NCBI GenBank assembly: GCA_018883305.1
Contig: VEQI01000013.1
Coordinates: 1 to 20,492, forward strand
Length of the DNA stretch: 20,492 nucleotides
Reading direction: 5' to 3'
Source: Limnohabitans sp.
GTDB taxonomy: Bacteria > Pseudomonadota > Gammaproteobacteria > Burkholderiales > Burkholderiaceae_C
The position numbers and the translations under genes were made by a program. Positions within the stretch are counted from its first letter, which is position 1. Every line of letters starts with the position of its first letter. The notes below the pieces were generated by a model that was given only the letters and a program-made list of their open reading frames with translations, ran no database searches and was not told the origin of the DNA. Positions 15,850 to 20,492 of this stretch are shown in pieces.

Positions 15850-16886
15850 AAGCCGCTGTTTTACGAGCACCCAAGGTGCTGGAGGTGGGCGACATTGCCA
15901 CCCCCGAGGCGCAACCTGGTGAATTGATTCTGGCCATTCGTGCTTCCACCGTGTGTGGCACGGACTTGCGCATCCTCACGGGCAAGAAGACCAAGGGTGT
16001 TCGTTTTCCGTCCATCATTGGCCACGAGTTTGCTGGCGTGGTGGTGCAAACAGGGGCGGGCGTGCAGGGCTTTGCCGCCGGGGACCGCGTGTGCATGGAC
16101 CCGGTTATTCCTTGCCGTGCCTGCAGTTACTGCAAGGCGGGCCTGGAGAACGTGTGCCAAAACCGTCAGGCCATGGGCTATGAATTCGATGGTGGCTTTG
16201 CCGAATATGTGCGTGTGCCCGCCATTGCGCTGGCCTCTGGCAACGTTTTCAAAATGCCTGACGGCATGAGCTTTGAGGCCGCCGCCCTGAGTGAGCCGCT
16301 GGCTTGTTGCATCAACGGGCAAAAGAACGCCCAGGTGGGTCTGGGTGACACGGTGGTGATTTTGGGCGCGGGGCCCATCGGCCTGATGCACGCGGCCCTG
16401 GCGCGGGCGGCTGGTGCTCGCCAGATCATCATCAGCGAGCCCAATGCCGCCCGACGTCAAGCAGCGCTGGAGCGTGGTGTGCATCATGCCTGTGATCCCA
16501 CGCAGGACAACCTGGTGGACTTCGTCAAGCAACGCACGGATGGCCTGGGTGCGGATGTCGTCATCCTCGCCATTGGCGTACCCGCGCTGGCCAATGAAGC
16601 CTTGAATGTGGTGCGCAAGGGTGGACGCGTGAACCTGTTTGCGGGTTTTTCGCAGGGCGACATGTCCAGCATGGACGTCAACCTGATTCACTACAACGAG
16701 ATCACGGTGACGGGCGCCAGCGCACTCACACGGCAAGGCTATGAACTGGCCATGCACATGCTGTCCAGCGGGCAAATTGACGCCACCTCGCTCATCACTC
16801 ATCGCTTTGAAGTGGCCGATTCTCTGGCTGCCTTCGAGGCTGCGGCCAGTGGTCACGCACTGAAGGTGGCGATTCACAATGCCTGA
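15846..16886 (+). CDS. Zinc-dependent medium-chain dehydrogenase (sorbitol/threonine dehydrogenase type)
   Basis: Cytoplasmic oxidoreductase of 346 residues. Catalytic zinc ligands are Cys37 (TVCGTD) and His60-Glu61 (GHE); the structural zinc lobe has all four cysteines, Cys90, Cys93, Cys96 and Cys104. The Rossmann motif is GAGPIG at 174-179, and SEPN at the end of the next strand suggests the cofactor is NAD(H) (no basic residues for the NADP phosphate visible). It would oxidise a secondary alcohol of a polyol or sugar acid to a ketone. In this operon it most likely produces the ketose taken by the kinase. It overlaps the aldolase gene by 4 bases and the kinase gene by 8 bases. Confidence 0.9.
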   Translation: MKAAVLRAPKVLEVGDIATPEAQPGELILAIRASTVCGTDLRILTGKKTKGVRFPSIIGHEFAGVVVQTGAGVQGFAAGDRVCMDPVIPCRACSYCKAGLENVCQNRQAMGYEFDGGFAEYVRVPAIALASGNVFKMPDGMSFEAAALSEPLACCINGQKNAQVGLGDTVVILGAGPIGLMHAALARAAGARQIIISEPNAARRQAALERGVHHACDPTQDNLVDFVKQRTDGLGADVVILAIGVPALANEALNVVRKGGRVNLFAGFSQGDMSSMDVNLIHYNEITVTGASALTRQGYELAMHMLSSGQIDATSLITHRFEVADSLAAFEAAASGHALKVAIHNA

Positions 16887-18381
16887 GGTGTTACTGGGCA
16901 TTGATGCCGGGACCAGTGCCATCAAGGTGTGTGCCTTTGATGCCCAAGGAGCGTTGATCAAAAAAGTTCAGCGCTTCGTGCCCGTCATCACGCCTTATCC
17001 CTTGTGGGTGGAAATCGACCTGGAACGCTACTGGGAACTGCTGGTTGAAGCTTTGCAAGAGGTGACGGCCCAGTGCGGAGCGGTGCAAGCGGTGGGGCTG
17101 TCCACCACCTGTCCCACCACCATTTTGCTAGATCAGGCGCACGCACCGCTGCGACACGCCATGGTCTACCTGGATGGACGCGCCGATGGTCTGGTGCGTT
17201 CAGTCACGGGCGAAGATCCGGTGCAATTTCAAGGGCACACGGGCAATCGGGCCAGCCCTTCCACGTGTTGGGCTGCCAATGTGCTGTGGGTCCAAAAACA
17301 CGAGCCAGAGGTCTGGAAAAAAACGCGCCATGTGTGCATGCTCAACAGCTACATTGGCTTGCGCATGACCGGGCAGTTGGCGGTGGACCCGACCCAGGCT
17401 TCCTATTCCGGGCTGATGGATGTCAAGCAGCGACAGGCCCAATGGCATCCAGATTTGTTAAAGCTGTGGGGCATTCCTGCGGCCTGTTTGCCACCCATTC
17501 AATCCGGCTCGGACCAACTGGGTGTCATGCAGGCGCCAGTGGCCAACCTCACCGGCATCCCTGTGGGTACGCCAGTGGCGTTGGGCGTGGCGGATACAGC
17601 GGCTGCGTCATTTGCCATGCAACTGCATGAAAGTGGTCAGGCCTTTGAGTCCGTGGGTACTTCTGGTGTCATCACCTTCTGCATGGACGAACCGGATTTT
17701 GAGTCCGGCTTTCTCAATCGGCATCACGTGTATCCCGAGCGCTGGCTGGCCCATGGGGCCATGTCCACGCTGGGTGGGTCGTTTGGCTGGTTGCAGAGCA
17801 AAGTGTTTCCGGAAATCAAGTCGTTGGCAGAGTTGGAGCGGTTGGCGCAGGAGTCGCTTCCTGGGGCTAATGGCCTGGTGTTCCTGCCCTATCTGGCAGG
17901 TGAGCGCAGCCCGATCTGGGACTCGCAAGCCAGCGCAGCCTGGATTGGCTTGCGGCTGGGGCATACCCGGGCTGACATGATTCGCGCCGTGTTTGAAGGC
18001 ACGGCCTTTGGGTTACGGCAAATCATCGAACTGGCCGAGCGCAAATGGGGCGTCAGGCCCCAGCGCATGGTGGGGGTGGGCGGCGGATCTCACAGCCGCT
18101 TCTGGGCCCAAATCAAGGCGGAAATTCTGCAACTGGAATACGGCATGACCGAATTTCAGGACGCCAGTGCGCTGGGCGCGGCCTTGCTGGGCGGTGTGGC
18201 CGCTGGCGTGTACAGCGGCTTGCGGGACACGGCCTTGCCTTCGGTGAAAATATCTTCCCAATGGACCAAGCCCTCGGCTTCGCAGCATCAAGCCATCTAT
18301 CAGCGACACTTTGAAATCTTTACCCGTCTGTACCCTGTGTTGTCCTCGTCCATGCATGCACTGGCCCAAAAAACGCCGTGA
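16879..18381 (+). CDS. FGGY-family carbohydrate kinase
   Basis: Sugar kinase of 500 residues with the hexokinase/actin fold. The N-terminal phosphate loop is GIDAGTSAIKV, the catalytic base Asp239 lies in GVADTAAAS, and FLPYLAGERSPIWD, VFEGTAFGLRQI and VGVGGGSHSRFWAQIKAEIL are typical of the xylulokinase branch. The loop YLDGRAD replaces the W-N/M-D-R pattern usual in xylulokinases, so a ketose other than D-xylulose may be used. FGGY kinases phosphorylate ketoses at C5 or, as in RhaB and FucK, at C1; a C1-phosphate would suit the aldolase upstream. The start overlaps the dehydrogenase stop; GAAGGTGG lies 9 bases before the ATG. Confidence 0.91.
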   Translation: MPEVLLGIDAGTSAIKVCAFDAQGALIKKVQRFVPVITPYPLWVEIDLERYWELLVEALQEVTAQCGAVQAVGLSTTCPTTILLDQAHAPLRHAMVYLDGRADGLVRSVTGEDPVQFQGHTGNRASPSTCWAANVLWVQKHEPEVWKKTRHVCMLNSYIGLRMTGQLAVDPTQASYSGLMDVKQRQAQWHPDLLKLWGIPAACLPPIQSGSDQLGVMQAPVANLTGIPVGTPVALGVADTAAASFAMQLHESGQAFESVGTSGVITFCMDEPDFESGFLNRHHVYPERWLAHGAMSTLGGSFGWLQSKVFPEIKSLAELERLAQESLPGANGLVFLPYLAGERSPIWDSQASAAWIGLRLGHTRADMIRAVFEGTAFGLRQIIELAERKWGVRPQRMVGVGGGSHSRFWAQIKAEILQLEYGMTEFQDASALGAALLGGVAAGVYSGLRDTALPSVKISSQWTKPSASQHQAIYQRHFEIFTRLYPVLSSSMHALAQKTP

Positions 18382-18393
18382 TGAAAGTCGTGC

Positions 18394-19098
18394 ATGAGCG
18401 AAGGCGCCGATGACCTGCTGATTCGCATCATCGAAATTGCGATGCGTGTGCGCCCGGACGAAAACGGCCGGGTTCGCCTGCCGACCGAGCGTGAGCTGGC
18501 CGATGTGCTGGAGGTGCAACGTCCCACCGTGCGTGAGCGACTCACCGTGCTGGAGACGCTGGGCTTTGTGACGCGTCGCCAGGGCAGCGGCACGTACCTG
18601 TCACTGCCCAATGCCCAGGTCTTGCAGTTCTACTTTGAAGTTAGCCTGAAACTGGGCTTTTTGTCACTGGAACAAATCCAGAAAGCCCTGGAGATGATTG
18701 GCATGGAGATGGCCATGACGGCGGCCATTGATGCCAGCCGGGACGAGCTGGACCAACTGGATCAAATTCTGATCAAGATGTCTGATGCGGACAGCATTGA
18801 CGCCTTTGCACAGTGCCAGCTGGATTTCCATTTGGGGCTGGCGCGTGCCTCACACAACCCGGTGGTGTCGCTCATCATCGACGGCCTGACCAGCGTCATT
18901 CGTGCCGTGATGACCAACCGGGTGCGCATGATCTCTGTGGTGAAAGACAGTTTTGGTCGCAGTGTGGCGTCGCATCGCACCGTGGTGCAGGCCTTGCGCG
19001 ACCACGAGCCTGAGCTGGCGCGCATGGCTTTGCAAGAGTGCTTTGCGCTGTGGCGGCGCGAGTCCGCCAAGATTTCCATGCTCTACGTGTCGGAGTGA
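18394..19098 (+). CDS. GntR-family regulator, FadR subfamily with FCD domain
   Basis: Regulator of 234 residues. The winged helix (about 1-70) is canonical: LPTERELADVLEVQRPTVRE, then LETLGFVTRRQGSGTYL. The C-terminal all-helical FCD ligand domain has the metal-site pattern DFHLGLARASHNPVV and a later His in SHRTVVQALRDHE. Such proteins usually repress a neighbouring catabolic operon until a pathway intermediate binds. It is the last gene of the TRAP operon, 12 bases after the kinase, and two palindromes of the fitting operator type stand in front of the first gene, so it probably also controls its own synthesis. The ATG at 18394 has only a weak ribosome site, consistent with low expression. 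Confidence 0.9.
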   Translation: MSEGADDLLIRIIEIAMRVRPDENGRVRLPTERELADVLEVQRPTVRERLTVLETLGFVTRRQGSGTYLSLPNAQVLQFYFEVSLKLGFLSLEQIQKALEMIGMEMAMTAAIDASRDELDQLDQILIKMSDADSIDAFAQCQLDFHLGLARASHNPVVSLIIDGLTSVIRAVMTNRVRMISVVKDSFGRSVASHRTVVQALRDHEPELARMALQECFALWRRESAKISMLYVSE

Positions 19099-19158
19099 AG
19101 GACCACTGGCAAGGGCGCTCAGCCTGACCGCTCACCCTTTACCCGTTCCCGGCCTCAT

Positions 19159-19184
19159 GCAGGCTCGGCGCAAAGCGCGCCTGC
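19159..19184. terminator. Bulged hairpin between convergent genes, possible bidirectional terminator
   Basis: GCAGGC (19159-19164) pairs with GCCTGC (19179-19184), and an inner GCGC-AAA-GCGC stem continues after a 3-base bulge (TCG). It lies between the regulator stop (19098) and the end of the minus-strand Bug gene (19189). No T-run follows on either strand, so intrinsic termination is uncertain. Confidence 0.45.
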
Positions 19185-19188
19185 AAGT

Positions 19189-20151
19189 TCAATCCACGCG
19201 GATATTGGCCGACTGAATCACGCGCTGCCATTTGTCAGTGTCTCGTCGGGTCCATTGCAGGACATCGTCGGGCGTGCCGGGATGCAGCTCGGTGCCAGCA
19301 GCTTCGACCTTGGCCACCAGCGCGCTTTGTTTCAAGGCCCGGTTGAGTGCCAGATTCATCCGCTCCACCAAGGCCGCGGGCGTGCTTGCCGGCACGTACA
19401 TTCCATACCAGGTGGCGTATTCGTAGCCCGGGAGACTGGCAGACATCAGAGGCAGCTGGCGCGTGGCCGGTGAGCTGCTGGGGGCGGTGGCGGCCAGCAG
19501 TCGCACATAGCCCTTGTCCACCAGGCCTTGCAGCGATGGCAGGCTGCTGAACAGTGCACTGACTTGACCCGAAATCAAATCATTGACAGCGCCCGAACTG
19601 CCCTTGTAAGGCACGTGCAGCACATCGGTGCCCGACACCTGCTTGTACATCTCCATGCCCAGATGGGCCAATCCACCCGTGCCGGCCGACGCGAAGCTGA
19701 TACGTCCCGGGTTGGCTTTGGCATACGCCGTGAGTTCACTCACGCTTTTGATGGGCAACTGACTGGACACCACCAGCACATGCGGTGCGGTGGACACGGG
19801 TCCGATGGGCTTGAGCCGAGCCAGCAGCTCACTGCCGCCATGCTTGCTGAGCATGGGCTGCAGCACGATGTTGCCTGAAGCAGCCAACAGCCAGGTATGT
19901 CCATCCGGCTCCGCGCGCGCCACGGCGCTCAGGGCAGGCACACCCATCGCGCCGCCCATGTTCTCCACCGTCACGGTCTGCTTCAAGTCGGCCGCCAGCA
20001 CCTGTCCCAATTCCCGCGCCACCAGATCGGCAGGACCGCCGGCGGCAAACGGCACGATCATGCGGATGTTTTTGCTGGGCCAGGGTTGGGCATGGGCTGT
20101 CAGGACGGTGAAGCAGGTGGCGAGGAAAAGCCACAGGTGTCGAAGTTTCAT
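19189..20151 (-). CDS. Tripartite tricarboxylate transporter substrate-binding protein (Bug/TctC family)
   Basis: Periplasmic binding protein of 320 residues with a signal peptide (MKLRHLWLFLATCFTVLTAHA, cleavage before QPWPSK). The family core is IRMIVPFAAGGPADLVARELG, VENMGGAMGV, ISFASAGTGGLAHLGMEMY, VPYKGSSGAVNDLISGQVSA, and YGMYVPASTP near the end. Bug proteins are greatly expanded in Burkholderiales and most have no membrane partner gene next to them, as here. The ligand cannot be predicted; family members bind carboxylates, amino acids or amides. GGAG lies 5 bases upstream of the ATG. It is divergent from a second Bug gene. Confidence 0.93.
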   Translation of the reverse strand: MKLRHLWLFLATCFTVLTAHAQPWPSKNIRMIVPFAAGGPADLVARELGQVLAADLKQTVTVENMGGAMGVPALSAVARAEPDGHTWLLAASGNIVLQPMLSKHGGSELLARLKPIGPVSTAPHVLVVSSQLPIKSVSELTAYAKANPGRISFASAGTGGLAHLGMEMYKQVSGTDVLHVPYKGSSGAVNDLISGQVSALFSSLPSLQGLVDKGYVRLLAATAPSSSPATRQLPLMSASLPGYEYATWYGMYVPASTPAALVERMNLALNRALKQSALVAKVEAAGTELHPGTPDDVLQWTRRDTDKWQRVIQSANIRVD

Positions 20152-20249
20152 GGAGGCTCCACTGGAGATGCAGACCGTGTCAGAGGGGATGTCCAGGGCA
20201 TTCTATGCAAGGCTTACACTCTCAGCACTTTCCCCATTCGTCTTGGGCC
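20152..20249. promoter_or_regulatory. Divergent promoter region between two Bug genes
   Basis: This 98-base gap must serve both genes. TAGAAT on the minus strand (20205 to 20200) and TACACT on the plus strand (20215-20220) are plausible -10 elements, but neither has a convincing -35. No clear palindrome was seen. Confidence 0.3.
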
Positions 20250-20492
20250 ATGCACCTGAAACTCAACCTCATCATGCTCCTGCGGCGACGTTTCGTGGCC
20301 AATCTGGCGTTGGTCAGTATCACTGCTGTTGCGCCCTTTCTGACCTTAGCCCAAACCTTCCCCTCACGCCCGCTCACCCTGGTCGTCCCCTTTGCTGCCG
20401 GCGGCGGCACGGACAGTATTGCCCGTGACATGGCCAAGCTGATGTCCGAGCAACTGGGGCAGCCCGTGGTGGTGGACAACCGTGGCGGGGCC
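20250..20492 (+). CDS. Bug/TctC-family substrate-binding protein, 3'-truncated
   Basis: The frame runs from ATG 20250 to the window edge without a stop (81 residues). A basic, hydrophobic signal peptide (cleavage after FLTLAQ) leads into FPSRPLTLVVPFAAGGGTDSIARDM and GQPVVVDNRGGA, the standard first 50 mature residues of Bug proteins. Differences from the divergent neighbour (GGGTDSIARD versus GGPADLVARE) suggest paralogues rather than a recent duplication. No strong Shine-Dalgarno precedes the ATG; ATG 20274 is an alternative that still leaves a signal peptide. The rest of the gene lies outside the window. Confidence 0.88.
   Translation, partial: MHLKLNLIMLLRRRFVANLALVSITAVAPFLTLAQTFPSRPLTLVVPFAAGGGTDSIARDMAKLMSEQLGQPVVVDNRGGA

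Noticed and set aside
15861..16961. 366-residue minus-strand frame opposite the dehydrogenase
   Set aside because: It is longer than the real gene but antisense to all zinc-binding and Rossmann motifs, with no family resemblance.
1..20492. CRISPR arrays, tRNA genes, insertion sequences, phage or toxin-antitoxin modules
   Set aside because: I looked for spaced repeats, transposase motifs, terminal inverted repeats and cloverleaf-like sequence and saw none; the window reads as ordinary chromosomal operons.

Overview
The window looks like chromosomal DNA of a Betaproteobacterium of the order Burkholderiales, probably Comamonadaceae-like. The reasons are the high GC content (roughly 60% by eye), two orphan Bug-type (TctC) periplasmic binding proteins side by side, a Burkholderiales-style helix-turn-helix protein, and the overall protein flavour. 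No species can be named. Coding density is high. The longest gene-free stretch is about 230 bases, between 6378 and 6609. I saw no tRNA, rRNA, CRISPR array or insertion sequence.

Region 1 (1-6378) is an acyl-CoA carboxylase locus. It holds the carboxyltransferase beta subunit (cut by the left edge), the biotin carboxylase/biotin carrier alpha subunit, an HMG-CoA-lyase-family enzyme, an AMP-forming acyl-CoA synthetase, and a convergent TetR-family regulator. This is the logic of leucine/isovalerate or acyclic-terpene catabolism: activate an acid to its CoA ester, carboxylate a branched enoyl-CoA, cleave a 3-hydroxy-3-methyl-acyl-CoA. The substrate cannot be fixed from the sequence.

Region 2 (6379-11511) is a complete type I secretion apparatus in one tightly coupled operon: a TolC-family outer-membrane channel, an ABC exporter with a degenerate C39 domain, and an HlyD-family adaptor, joined by ATGA overlaps. 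A small helix-turn-helix gene directly abuts the adaptor stop codon. No secreted substrate gene is present here. A convergent GNAT acetyltransferase gene closes the region.

Region 3 (12080-19098) is the most interesting part. It is a self-contained catabolic operon: a TRAP transporter (DctP, DctQ, DctM), a class I DhnA/LsrF/FbaB-type aldolase, a zinc-dependent polyol-type dehydrogenase, an FGGY sugar kinase and a FadR-subfamily GntR regulator with an FCD domain. The likely flow is uptake of a polyol or sugar, oxidation to a ketose, phosphorylation, then retro-aldol cleavage. Two near-identical palindromes (TGGT-N3-ACCA core) upstream of the first gene fit the FadR-subfamily operator type and probably bind the regulator encoded at the end of the operon.

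Region 4 (19099-20492) holds a bulged hairpin between convergent genes and two divergent Bug-family solute-binding protein genes, the second cut by the right edge. Neither has a TctA/TctB membrane partner in the window.
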